A stretch of DNA of 64,000 nt from Sphingomonadales bacterium UBA2369 (GTDB lineage: Bacteria > Pseudomonadota > Alphaproteobacteria > Sphingomonadales > Sphingomonadaceae), in the NCBI GenBank assembly GCA_002344055.1, contig DDTH01000002.1, positions 69,724 to 133,723 of the forward strand, read 5' to 3'. Under the pieces are notes generated by a model that saw only the letters and a list, made by a program, of their open reading frames with translations, searched no databases and had not been told where the DNA came from. Positions 1 through 8,014 of the stretch are shown here, piece by piece (within the stretch, counting starts at the first letter, position 1; each line of letters opens with the position of its first letter). The position numbers and the translations under genes are program-made.

Positions 1-248
1 GCAGCACGATCTGCGGCGTCGTTCTGCAGCGCGGCCAGTTCTTCAACGTCCACGCTTACCATCCGCAGCGCCGCGATGCGCGCTGGCCCGCGGCCGTGCA
101 GGTTGCCCGTCAGGTGCGTGAGGACATGCAGGAAGGCGATCACGACCACGTGACCAATGGCGGCCTGTTCTTCCGGAACAGCTCGGGCGCGCAATTCCGC
201 GGCCGTCGCCATACCGTGACGATCGGGGCGCATCACTTCTATCGTTAA
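1..248 (+). CDS. Cell wall hydrolase (SleB/CwlJ type), C-terminal part
   Basis: The window opens inside this gene; 81 full codons remain before a TAA stop. The visible protein begins STICGVVLQRGQFFNV and continues with an Ala/Val-rich helix and a NGGLFFRN strand. This is the pattern of the C-terminal half of the SleB/CwlJ hydrolase domain (Hydrolase_2), including its CGVV-Q-QF signature. Family members cleave peptidoglycan in spore cortex or, in Gram-negatives, probably in the wall or after export. The N-terminus, signal peptide and catalytic glutamate lie outside the window, so activity and export cannot be judged. The family assignment rests on motif recognition only. Confidence 0.75.
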   Translation, partial: STICGVVLQRGQFFNVHAYHPQRRDARWPAAVQVARQVREDMQEGDHDHVTNGGLFFRNSSGAQFRGRRHTVTIGAHHFYR

Positions 249-266
249 GCCGCTCTCGCGAGAGGC

Positions 267-725
267 TTATTGAACGGGCTCCGGCGCTTCGGCTTCGGGG
301 CCCGTTTCCGTTTGGGGAGTTGGGTCCTGCCCCGGGAAGCGGGCATTCTGCACCCCTTTCCACCATCCGCGCATCGCATCGACCGGGACTTCCAGGCCGG
401 CGGAGGAGGTGACGTTGAACCAGCCTTCCGACGCGCTGACGACATGCTCGCTCACCGGACTGGGCTTCAGTTCATAGGACCAGGAGCGGATCGAACCGGA
501 ATTGAACAAAGCCAGGAAGATCCCCGCCGTCGCGATCACGGTAAAGGTCCAGGCGAGCGGATTGGGCAAGGGCTGGTCCGGCTCCGGCAGATCGACCGGC
601 GACATGGTGTGGGCAAGGCCCTCCACGTCCGGCAGCGGCGCCCTGGCCGGTTCGGTCTGCGCGACTTCCTCGCGGGCATTGTCCGCCTCGCCGGTCGTGT
701 CGCTATGCTTGTCCGGATCGCTCAC
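267..725 (-). CDS. Small single-pass membrane protein, last gene of the O-acylation cassette
   Basis: 152 residues with a GTG start 11 nt downstream of the MBOAT stop, preceded by a GGGA-type ribosome site. An acidic, proline-rich cytoplasmic-looking stretch (about 1-60) is followed by one hydrophobic segment (about 64-82, with AWTFTVIATAGIFLALF). A soluble tail ends in a Pro/Glu-rich sequence. The tail has a recognisable SYELKPSPVSE-GWFNVTSSAG core but I know no family for it. Tight linkage to the acyltransferase suggests an accessory or scaffold role in the same machine. That is inference from position. A longer upstream frame exists but would run through the MBOAT gene, so the GTG was chosen. 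Confidence 0.65.
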   Translation of the reverse strand: MSDPDKHSDTTGEADNAREEVAQTEPARAPLPDVEGLAHTMSPVDLPEPDQPLPNPLAWTFTVIATAGIFLALFNSGSIRSWSYELKPSPVSEHVVSASEGWFNVTSSAGLEVPVDAMRGWWKGVQNARFPGQDPTPQTETGPEAEAPEPVQ

Positions 726-736
726 CGCCCGATTCC

Positions 737-2143
737 CTAGAATTGGTAGTAGATGAACGGCGCGACGCCTTCGGGCCGCATCGAATCGATGATCAGGATC
801 AGCACGCCGATGCCGAGGCCCACGAGGACGCCCGGCATCGCCCGCACCTTGATCGCGACATTCTGAATCGCCCGCGGCGGCAGCGCGTGCAGCGCCATGC
901 CGAAGACGATCAGGCCCAGCATCAGCGGCGTGAGCAAGGCGCTTTCCGCGCTGCCGCCCAGCCCGCCGAGGAAGGCCATGGCGTCGGCGAAGGTGTGCGA
1001 GCGGAAAAATATCCAGCCCAGCAGCACGATGTGGAAGGTGATAATGATGCCGAGGAAGGCGGGCAGAGCCGGCCAGGTCTTCGGCTTGAACTCGCGCCAC
1101 AAGCGCTCGATCGCCAGCACGCCGCCATGCAGCGCCCCCCAGATCACGAAGTTCCAGCTGGCGCCATGCCACAGGCCGCCCAGCAGCATGGTCGTGCCCA
1201 GCGCGAGGCAGAGCCGCGTGAGGCCGTGCCGCGAGCCGCCCAGCGAGATGTAGAGATAGTCGCGCAACCAGCTCGACAGGCTGATGTGCCAGCGGCGCCA
1301 GAAATCCTGCAGCGAACGGGCGCGATAAGGCTGGTTGAAATTGTGCGGGAACCGGTAGCCGAGCAGTGCCGCAAGGCCGATCGCCATGTCGCTATAGGCC
1401 GAGAAGTCGCAATAGATCTGCACCGCATAGCCATAAGCGGCGAAGGTCAGATCGGTCGGGCTGTGGGCGGAGGGATCGAAGAAGACCGGATCGACGAAGT
1501 TGATCGCCAGTTCCGACGCGACCACACTTTTCTTGAACAGGCCCCAGACGATCAGCAGCACGCCCATCGCCGCCATGCCGCGGGTGATGCGCGGCGCTTC
1601 CTTGAATTGCGGGATGAGGTGCGAGGCACGGACAATCGGACCGGCGACGAGATGGGGGAAGAATGACATCAGGAGCGTCATGTCGAGCAGGCTGGCGGGC
1701 GCGGTCTGCCGCCGGAACACGTCGATGACGTAGCTCATCCCCTGGAAGGTGAAGAAGGAGACGCCGACCGGGAGGATGACCTCCATGATGTAGAGGTCGC
1801 GCTCCCAGCCGATCGCGTGGAGGGTCGCTGAGACCTGCTCCATGAAGAAGCCGTAATATTTGAAGAAGCCCAGGATCAGCAGGTTCAGGACGATGCCGAG
1901 GATCAGCCAGGCCTTGCGCGCCCGCTCATTGTCGCCGGAGGCCAGGATCAGCCGCGCCGCGCCCCAGTTCAGGATGCCGCTGAGGATCAGAAGCGCGACG
2001 AAACGCCAGTCCCACGCGCCGTAGAAGACCCAGGAGGCGGCAAGCAGCAGGATCTTGCGCCACTCGTTGGAGCGCTGGAGGCTCCAGGTGGCGAGGAAGA
2101 CCGCTAGGAAGAACCACCCGAAGGTGAGCGTCGGGAACAGCAC
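737..2143 (-). CDS. MBOAT-family membrane O-acyltransferase (AlgI/PatA/DltB-like)
   Basis: 468 residues, polytopic, with many hydrophobic helices. It carries the MBOAT core: FWRRWHISLSSWLRDYLY near residue 284, followed by GGSRHG, and the catalytic-histidine block GGLWHGASWNF near residue 325. Relatives (AlgI, PatA, DltB) move an acyl group, usually acetyl, across the inner membrane to a periplasmic partner that acylates a polysaccharide, peptidoglycan or teichoic acid. The GTG start follows the stop of the upstream SGNH gene with no gap, implying translational coupling. Which polymer is acylated cannot be read from the sequence. No polysaccharide synthesis genes are adjacent. Confidence 0.9.
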   Translation of the reverse strand: MLFPTLTFGWFFLAVFLATWSLQRSNEWRKILLLAASWVFYGAWDWRFVALLILSGILNWGAARLILASGDNERARKAWLILGIVLNLLILGFFKYYGFFMEQVSATLHAIGWERDLYIMEVILPVGVSFFTFQGMSYVIDVFRRQTAPASLLDMTLLMSFFPHLVAGPIVRASHLIPQFKEAPRITRGMAAMGVLLIVWGLFKKSVVASELAINFVDPVFFDPSAHSPTDLTFAAYGYAVQIYCDFSAYSDMAIGLAALLGYRFPHNFNQPYRARSLQDFWRRWHISLSSWLRDYLYISLGGSRHGLTRLCLALGTTMLLGGLWHGASWNFVIWGALHGGVLAIERLWREFKPKTWPALPAFLGIIITFHIVLLGWIFFRSHTFADAMAFLGGLGGSAESALLTPLMLGLIVFGMALHALPPRAIQNVAIKVRAMPGVLVGLGIGVLILIIDSMRPEGVAPFIYYQF

Positions 2144-3481
2144 TTACGGGCGCCGTCTAGCCGTACCGGACGGCTCCTCGATCTGACCGGGGTGAAGGAA
2201 ACGCGGGCGCGATTGCTGCTGCGCCGGAGCCGGCGCCGGGGCGACCGGCAGCGTCGTGATGGGCCTCGGGCGCGGCGTCGAGGCCGCGGGCGCGACGCGC
2301 TCCAGATCGGCGAAGATCATCGCGCCGATCCGGTCCCCGCCCTCGCGCGTGAAGTGAACCATGTCACTGCGCATGAGGCCTGAGGTGAGCCAGGATTGCG
2401 AGGCGCAGCGGCCGCCCATCGCCTGCTCCCAATCCCAGAAGCCGAGGCGCAATTCGCGCGCGACGCGGCGCTGGATCGAACGGACGCCGTCGAGCAAATT
2501 GGGCGTGTACCAACCGGCCCCGCAGCTCGCGCCCATGCCGGCGCTGCGGCTGGCGGCGTCGGGCGCGCCCAGCAGCATGATCGGCACGTCGCGGCCGGCA
2601 TAGCGGCGGATGCGGGCGACCTGCGCGCGCAGCACCGCCTCATATTCCGGCGCGGTCAGGCGCGGGCTGAAGCCTTCATTGGTGCCATAGGCCAGCACGA
2701 TCATGTCCGGCTGATAGGCTTCCAGTTCCTCGCGCAGCACGTTTCCGTCGGTCCGGCCGAAATGTTCGAGCTGCGCGCCGATCACGCCGACGTTGGAGAC
2801 GACGACGCCACCACCGTTGCGGAAGGTGGCGAAGGACGTGATGCTGACCGGACGATCATCCTGCGTGGTGATCGACGCGTTCGACAAGGGCGTGCGGCTG
2901 GTAAGGGTACGGCAGGCAGCGCCCTCCCGCCCGGCCTCGAGAGACCAGTTTTCGACCTGTGCGCCCATGCGCAGGGTTACCGCGCCCTGCCCCGGACCGG
3001 TGAGCGCGCAGACGATGGCGCGGTTGAAATCATAATCGCTGCTGTCGGTGGCGACGGCGAGATATTCGCCGCCGCGCCGCGCCGTGCGGGTGAAGCCGGA
3101 CAGGCCGAGCGCCGGGCCGTTCGGCTGATGGCGATTGCCGAAGATGACGTTGGAGATCCAGCCTTCGCTCTCCGAGGCGGTGACGCCGAAGGTGAGATAG
3201 CCGCGATAGGGCCGGCCGGCCGCAAGCACACCCCGTCCGCCATTGCCGTAGCGCGCCTGCAGGCGGGTGCGCAGGCCGTTGGTGATCATGTCGCCGGCAG
3301 TGTGGCTGTCGCCGATCTGCAGAATGTGGACGGGATCGCCGCCGCTGCGCGCCTCGCGCAGCTTCGCGCCGAGTGCGGGCAGCACACCGCCGTCGCACAA
3401 GGTCGGGCTGTTGCAGCCAGCCGCCGCCCCGGTGACGCCTTGCAGCGCCCAGAAGCCGAGCAGAAGGCTGGAAACGCCCAT
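2144..3481 (-). CDS. SGNH/GDSL-fold protein, probable O-acetyltransferase/esterase
   Basis: 445 residues. An N-terminal hydrophobic segment (about 1-22) marks it as exported or anchored. SGNH blocks are visible: block I IGDSHTAGD (Ser near 59), block III AYGTNEG, and block V DMVHF near 375-378, giving a plausible Ser-Asp-His triad. The C-terminal 40 residues are Pro/Ala-rich and low complexity. Partner SGNH proteins of MBOAT enzymes (PatB, AlgJ/AlgX) attach the acyl group to the final substrate, which is the inferred job here. Its ATG overlaps the stop of the gene before by one base (TGATG), and its own stop abuts the MBOAT start. Confidence 0.8.
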   Translation of the reverse strand: MGVSSLLLGFWALQGVTGAAAGCNSPTLCDGGVLPALGAKLREARSGGDPVHILQIGDSHTAGDMITNGLRTRLQARYGNGGRGVLAAGRPYRGYLTFGVTASESEGWISNVIFGNRHQPNGPALGLSGFTRTARRGGEYLAVATDSSDYDFNRAIVCALTGPGQGAVTLRMGAQVENWSLEAGREGAACRTLTSRTPLSNASITTQDDRPVSITSFATFRNGGGVVVSNVGVIGAQLEHFGRTDGNVLREELEAYQPDMIVLAYGTNEGFSPRLTAPEYEAVLRAQVARIRRYAGRDVPIMLLGAPDAASRSAGMGASCGAGWYTPNLLDGVRSIQRRVARELRLGFWDWEQAMGGRCASQSWLTSGLMRSDMVHFTREGGDRIGAMIFADLERVAPAASTPRPRPITTLPVAPAPAPAQQQSRPRFLHPGQIEEPSGTARRRP

Positions 3482-4401
3482 CAGCCGCGCGAGCCGCTAT
3501 TGTTGCCGGCCGCCTGCTGGCTCTCCGGCGGGGCGGGAACGGACGCGATGATGCGGTCGGCCAGGCGGCGGGTCAGGCGCGAATAGCCGCGGAAGGTCAT
3601 GTGAATGCCGTCATGGGCGCGGGCGTTGAAACGCTCGCCATCATCGTCGATCAGATAGGCGGAATAAGCGCCGTTGCTGTCCACGCTGGCTGGTACGGTA
3701 TCGACGAACGGCACGCCGAGCTGCCCCATAAGCTGCGTGTAGAAGGCGTTCATCTGCCGGACGTTGCCGTCATATTCGGCCTCGCGCATCTTCGGCAGGC
3801 CGACCCAGTAGACAGCAGCACCACGGGCGCGGAGCAGATCGACGATCTCGCGCACCCGGCCGGAGACGATCTCCTTCCAGCGGTCGCTCATGAATTCCGA
3901 GCCGCGGCCGTCGACATAGACGCCCTGCATGTCGTTGGCGCCGAAGGACATGACGGCGATATCGACAGGCTGCGCGTCAATCCGGCGGCGCGTGTCGTCG
4001 AGCAAATTGGTGGTGCGGTAGCGGGTGAAGCCGGTCGCCTGGTGGCTGAACTTGTGGACCTCGAAATTCTCGCGGCCGCGCAACTGCTGGTACAGCGCCG
4101 AATAGATGCCGTCGCCGAAACTGTCGCCGAACACGCCGACATGGATTTTGCGGCCTTCGGCGCCCGCAGCCGCCAGGCGCGGCGTGCTTACGGTCGCGAT
4201 TTCAGCAGGCGCGGCGGGCGTTGCCGCCGCCTCAGGTCCGGCCGCGGGCGTGCCGGCGACGGCCGCGGGGGCGCTGCCCTCCGGCGTGCTGGCGTCACTG
4301 CCGGCGACGAATGCCCAGGTGATGATTGCACCAAAGGCCAGCCCGATGAACAGGACGGCCGTGCGGTCCAGCAGAAATGCAGCCTTACGCCCGAAACTCA
4401 C
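3481..4401 (-). CDS. Membrane-anchored SGNH protein (DUF459-like), first gene of the cassette
   Basis: 306 residues. One N-terminal transmembrane helix (about 15-34), then an Ala/Pro linker to residue 80, then a periplasmic SGNH domain. The domain shows GDSFGDG with Ser94, FGANDMQG with Asn156, and DGIHMTF with Asp264 and His267. This resembles the DUF459 group of SGNH hydrolases. It is the promoter-proximal gene of the minus-strand cassette. A second SGNH protein alongside the one at 2144-3481 is unusual: one may be the transferase and the other a deacylase or a second transfer step. That division is speculation. Confidence 0.8.
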   Translation of the reverse strand: MSFGRKAAFLLDRTAVLFIGLAFGAIITWAFVAGSDASTPEGSAPAAVAGTPAAGPEAAATPAAPAEIATVSTPRLAAAGAEGRKIHVGVFGDSFGDGIYSALYQQLRGRENFEVHKFSHQATGFTRYRTTNLLDDTRRRIDAQPVDIAVMSFGANDMQGVYVDGRGSEFMSDRWKEIVSGRVREIVDLLRARGAAVYWVGLPKMREAEYDGNVRQMNAFYTQLMGQLGVPFVDTVPASVDSNGAYSAYLIDDDGERFNARAHDGIHMTFRGYSRLTRRLADRIIASVPAPPESQQAAGNNSGSRG

Positions 4402-4519
4402 GCATCCGCACTCCCGCTCAAACCCGGCACGCTTGCGACGCGTATCAGGTCCCCACCGAACCGGACATTAACCCAGCCAGAGTCGCGGCGGCAAGCGTGG
4501 CGCCGCGCCGGGCGCGGAA

Positions 4520-4538
4520 AACCGCCCTTTTTGCGGTT
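4520..4538 (-). terminator. Hairpin with short T run, candidate terminator for ndk
   Basis: Read on the minus strand, the sequence AACCGC-AAAAAGG-GCGGTT forms a 6-bp stem and is followed by TTCC. It lies about 80 nt past the ndk stop and before the SGNH gene. The T run is only four bases long, so termination may be weak. Confidence 0.45.
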
Positions 4539-4588
4539 AGCCGACGAGATTAGCGGCTGAGCAGGTCGCCATGTCCCTCGGGCATGGC

Positions 4589-4611
4589 TGTGGCTCGCGG
4601 GGCGAGCCACA
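4589..4611. other. 10-bp perfect inverted repeat just past the ndk stop
   Basis: TGTGGCTCGC and GCGAGCCACA flank a GGG loop, 5 nt beyond the ndk stop. There is no T tract on either side. It may protect the 3' end or act together with the T-tailed hairpin further along. A nearby CATG...CATG short repeat (4570-4585) is not otherwise explained. Confidence 0.5.
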
Positions 4612-4616
4612 CCTGA

Positions 4617-5039
4617 TCAGCCAACAATCTCGTCTGCCGAGAAGAAGAAGTCGATCTCGATCTTCGCATTCTCGTCGCTGTCCGAACCGTGCACCGAGTT
4701 CGCCTCGATAGATTCCGCTAGTTCCTTGCGGATCGTACCGGCATCGGCATTGGCAGGGTTGGTCGCGCCCATGATGTCGCGGTTGCGCTGCACGGCATTC
4801 TCGCCTTCCAGCACCTGCACGACGACCGGGCCGGAGGTCATGAAGGCGCACAGGTCGTTGAAGAAGGGGCGCTCGCGGTGGACGCCGTAAAAGCCTTCCG
4901 CCTGTTCCTTCGTCATCTGGATGCGCTTGGAGGCGACGACGCGCAGGCCGGCTTCCTCCAGCATCTTGGTGACGGCGCCGGTCAGGTTGCGGCGAGTGGC
5001 GTCGGGCTTGATGATCGAAAACGTGCGGGTGGTGGCCAT
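4617..5039 (-). CDS. ndk: Nucleoside diphosphate kinase
   Basis: 140 residues, the normal bacterial length. Starts MATTRTFSIIKPDATRRN, the standard Ndk opening with the KPD motif, and contains the active-site histidine in NSVHGSD, which is phosphorylated during transfer of the gamma phosphate from ATP to other NDPs. YGVHRERPFF and GPVVV segments also match. The ATG was chosen over a longer in-frame extension because it gives the family N-terminus. Predicted to be cytosolic. It has its own promoter candidate at 5086-5114, overlapping the 3' end of the holC region. Confidence 0.97.
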   Translation of the reverse strand: MATTRTFSIIKPDATRRNLTGAVTKMLEEAGLRVVASKRIQMTKEQAEGFYGVHRERPFFNDLCAFMTSGPVVVQVLEGENAVQRNRDIMGATNPANADAGTIRKELAESIEANSVHGSDSDENAKIEIDFFFSADEIVG

Positions 5040-5085
5040 GACTGGTCCCAAAGCTCCATGATGTAATGGGGTGGATTTGGCGGCT

Positions 5086-5114
5086 CCCCTAGCGGGGCGA
5101 GCGCCGGGGAGCAA
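5086..5114 (-). promoter_or_regulatory. Candidate ndk promoter
   Basis: On the minus strand, TTGCTC (5114-5109), 17 bp, TAGGGG (5091-5086). This would start transcription about 40 nt before the ndk ATG. The -35 TTG and spacing are good; the -10 is poor after the TA. Confidence 0.35.
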
Positions 5115-5116
5115 GA

Positions 5117-5554
5117 TCAGGGACCCTCGACCCAGCGGCCATTCTCGTCCTGCTTCCAATAATGGCGTTCGGCATCCTCGCGATCCTTGAGCGCGCGCCA
5201 GCTCGAACGGGCCTCGTCGATGGTGGCGCTGTCGAAGAAATAGAAAGCGCGGTCGAAGCCAAGCGCCTCGACGCGCCAGCGGCCGTCGGCCAGAGCGATA
5301 TTGCGGGCGTTGTTGGCGGCCTCGCTCTCGCTGGCGATCAGGATGGGCTGGGTGGCGTCACGCTCCGAGCCGACGGCGGCGTGCGGCAGGAAGCTTTCCG
5401 GCGACTGCGTCCACAATTCGCGGTCGAGTCCCGCCACCCGCTCGGGCGCGGTCACGACCAGCAGCCGCTCGCCGGCGCCCAGCAATCTCTCGCAGATGCT
5501 TGGCAGGACCCGTTCGAGCGGCGTGGCGGTGAGGTGGTAGAAATCGATGCGCAT
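5117..5554 (-). CDS. holC: DNA polymerase III chi subunit
   Basis: 145 residues beginning MRIDFYHLTATPLERVLP, the characteristic HolC opening (FYHL). Internal features are RLLVVTAPERVAGLDRELWTQSPESFLPHA and a C-terminal WRALKDREDAERHYWKQ helix. Chi links the clamp loader to SSB at the replication fork. The ATG overlaps the TGA of the upstream gene by one base, so the two are probably translated together. Longer upstream reading in frame would enter that gene and lacks family similarity. Confidence 0.93.
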   Translation of the reverse strand: MRIDFYHLTATPLERVLPSICERLLGAGERLLVVTAPERVAGLDRELWTQSPESFLPHAAVGSERDATQPILIASESEAANNARNIALADGRWRVEALGFDRAFYFFDSATIDEARSSWRALKDREDAERHYWKQDENGRWVEGP

Positions 5555-6315
5555 CAGCCAGCCGGCCGATAGACCAGACGGTGCGGAATGTAGAGGAAGA
5601 CCTCGGTCACGCCGGCGCGACGCCATTGTACCGGGCGGTCCAGCCCTTGTGCCTCGACGCGCTGATCGTCGCCGAAGCGGGCGGCGATGGCGCGGGCGTC
5701 GGTGGCGATCTGATCGAGCAACTGGCCGCGATACTGATCCGGCGCGACGATCGAGAGCGTCAACGGCCCGTTGGCGCGCATTTCCGCCCGTCCTGCTCTG
5801 GGAACCGAGGCGATGAACTGTTCGAGCCGGGTGATCGCGGCATTGGCCTCGTCGGCGCTCGAGCCGAGGCGCGTCTTGATGAAGAACGCCACCCGTTCGC
5901 TGTCCGGCCGGCCGTCGCCCATGTAAGCCAGCGTGCGGTAATTTTCGGAGGTCAGCGGCACGACGAAGAAATCGGCGATTGCCAGTTCGATATTGGCCCG
6001 CCGCGCGAGTTCCAGCGCGCTGCGCACCATCGTCATGATTTCCTCGCGGCGCGGACCCTGCTCGCGCGTGTCTCCCGCGATGATCACCGGGATCAGAGCA
6101 TTGTCGGCGCGGCGGCGCATGCCCAAGGCCGGGAGCGAGCCGGCATCGTCGTCGCCGACCTCGATCACGCGATTGGTGCGGGTGTCGAAATAGTTCTGGG
6201 AGGCGCGGCTGGCGGTGACGACCACCTCGCCTTCATTGATGTCCTGTGCGGACGCCGGCACCGCGATCGTCAGCCCGGCCAAGGCGGCCCCGAACATGAG
6301 CATGGTCTTACGCAT
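5554..6315 (-). CDS. Exported protein of unknown function
   Basis: 253 residues. A clear signal peptide ends near ASAQ (residues 1-23: MRKTMLMFGAALAGLTIAV followed by PASA). The mature start has GEVVVTASRASQ, which superficially resembles a TonB-box region, but no beta-barrel follows and the protein is far too short for a receptor. The rest is a mixed alpha/beta sequence with IPVIIAGDTREQGPRREEI and LELARRANIELAIADFFVV blocks. GAGGGAGGG lies just before the ATG and decides the start. It precedes holC with a one-base overlap and follows pepA. Function unknown. Confidence 0.8.
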   Translation of the reverse strand: MRKTMLMFGAALAGLTIAVPASAQDINEGEVVVTASRASQNYFDTRTNRVIEVGDDDAGSLPALGMRRRADNALIPVIIAGDTREQGPRREEIMTMVRSALELARRANIELAIADFFVVPLTSENYRTLAYMGDGRPDSERVAFFIKTRLGSSADEANAAITRLEQFIASVPRAGRAEMRANGPLTLSIVAPDQYRGQLLDQIATDARAIAARFGDDQRVEAQGLDRPVQWRRAGVTEVFLYIPHRLVYRPAG

Positions 6316-6386
6316 CAGTCCCTCCCTCGTGAACTGACGCGCAAGTGACGCCCGGAAAAGCCCGCCGTCAAGCGACCGCGAGCGGC

Positions 6387-7874
6387 TTACTTTGCCTCGT
6401 GATTCTCGGCGATGAAGCGGTCGAGCAAGGCGACGCCGAAGCCGGTTGCGCCCTTGTCGTAGAGGTGGCCGGGCTTTTCCGCCCAGACCATGCCGGCAAT
6501 GTCGAGATGCGCCCATTTGACGCCCGGCTCGACGAAGCGCTGCAGGAAGCAGGCGGCGGTGATCGAGCCGCCTTCGCGCGAGGCGCTGTTCTTCATGTCC
6601 GCCACCGGCGAATCCATGATCTTGTCGTAAGCCTCGCCCACCGGCATCCGCCAGAGCTTGTCGCCCGTCTCCATGCCAGCCGAGGCAAGCGAAGCGGACA
6701 AGCCGTCGTCGTTGCTGAACATGCCCGCATATTCGTGGCCCAGACTGATGATGATCGCACCGGTCAGGGTGGCGAGATCGACCACCACCTTCGGCTGATA
6801 TTCGCGCTGCGCCCAGGTGAGCGCGTCGCACAGCACCAGCCGACCTTCCGCGTCGGTGTTGATCACCTCGATCGTCTGGCCGGACATGGAGGCGACGATA
6901 TCGCCCGGGCGCTGGGCGCGGCCATCGGGCATGTTCTCGGCAAGCGCGCAGACGCCGACGACGTTCGCCTTCGCCTTGCGCCCGGCAAGCGTGCGCATCG
7001 CGCCAGCGACGGCACCGGCGCCACCCATATCCCACTTCATCGCTTCCATGCCCTGCGCGGGCTTGATCGAGATGCCGCCCGTGTCGAAGGTGATCCCCTT
7101 CCCCACCAGCACCACCGGAGTGGCATCGGGATCGGCGGCGCCGCGCCAGCGCATCGCCAGCAGACGCGGCTCATTCTCGGAACCCTGCGCGACGCCGAGC
7201 AAGGCGTTCATGCCGAGCTTCGCCATGGCGGCGCGATCCAGCACCTCGATCTCCACGCCCAGGCCTTCAAGCTCCTCGCGGCAGCGGGCGACGAAGCTTT
7301 CCGGATAGATGACGTTGGCAGGCTCGGTGACGAGATTGCGCGTCAGGTTGATGCCGTCGAGCAAGGCCGCGCGGTCGCTCCACAGATCGGCGGCGTCCGC
7401 GCCACCGCCGACGATGATCACTTCCTCCAGCGTCGGCTTCTGCTTGCGGCCGAGGCGGGTGCGGTAGAGGTCGTGGCGCCAGCTGCGCGCGGCAGCGCCG
7501 AAGCCGATCCGGGTCGCGGTCTCGCCGTCGAAATTGAGGCCGGTCAGGTCGATCACCAGCTTCGTTTCGCCGGACGTGAGCAGCTTGGCAGTCAGCGCGC
7601 CCCCGACCCGCTCGTAAATCGCCTCGTCGTCGCGCTTGCCGCCAAGGCCGACCAGCAGCACGCGCCGCGCCATGCCGCCGTCGTCCACAAACGTCTCGGC
7701 AATCGCCGCCAGCTCGCGCTCGAAGCGCTGCGCGTCGGCGGCGCGGGCCGCCAGCGTGCGCGCCGGTTCCGGGAAGCCCGCCAGCCGTTCCGACACCATA
7801 TCCTCGCTCCAGGCGGGAATGGCGAGCGCATAGGCGCCGTCGGGACGCTGGGACGCGAAGCTGACTTTGAGCAC
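6387..7874 (-). CDS. pepA: Leucyl aminopeptidase (M17)
   Basis: 495 residues with a GTG start preceded by GAAAGG. The M17 signature NTDAEGRL lies near residue 343, and the metal and active-site regions GKGITFDTGGISIK, MKWDMGGAGAV and the C-terminal HLDIAGM block are intact. It removes N-terminal residues from peptides in the cytosol, using two metal ions, as a hexamer. A much longer upstream frame is open, but the family N-terminus and the ribosome site support the GTG. It diverges from lptD across 140 bp that must hold both promoters. Confidence 0.95.
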   Translation of the reverse strand: MLKVSFASQRPDGAYALAIPAWSEDMVSERLAGFPEPARTLAARAADAQRFERELAAIAETFVDDGGMARRVLLVGLGGKRDDEAIYERVGGALTAKLLTSGETKLVIDLTGLNFDGETATRIGFGAAARSWRHDLYRTRLGRKQKPTLEEVIIVGGGADAADLWSDRAALLDGINLTRNLVTEPANVIYPESFVARCREELEGLGVEIEVLDRAAMAKLGMNALLGVAQGSENEPRLLAMRWRGAADPDATPVVLVGKGITFDTGGISIKPAQGMEAMKWDMGGAGAVAGAMRTLAGRKAKANVVGVCALAENMPDGRAQRPGDIVASMSGQTIEVINTDAEGRLVLCDALTWAQREYQPKVVVDLATLTGAIIISLGHEYAGMFSNDDGLSASLASAGMETGDKLWRMPVGEAYDKIMDSPVADMKNSASREGGSITAACFLQRFVEPGVKWAHLDIAGMVWAEKPGHLYDKGATGFGVALLDRFIAENHEAK

Positions 7875-8014
7875 GACAGATAACCTTTCAACTGAAACCG
7901 GGGGTCGCCCCATGGCGCGTCTGCGGCCGAGAGCGCCACCGATACACGGCGTATCGCACTGCCATTGCAGGCAAGCCCGGCGGGTGCAATAGGCTGGCGC
8001 GAGCGGCGGAGAGT

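Noticed and set aside
5554..6315. TonB-dependent receptor reading of the VVVTASR start
   Set aside because: No plug or barrel follows and the protein has only 253 residues.
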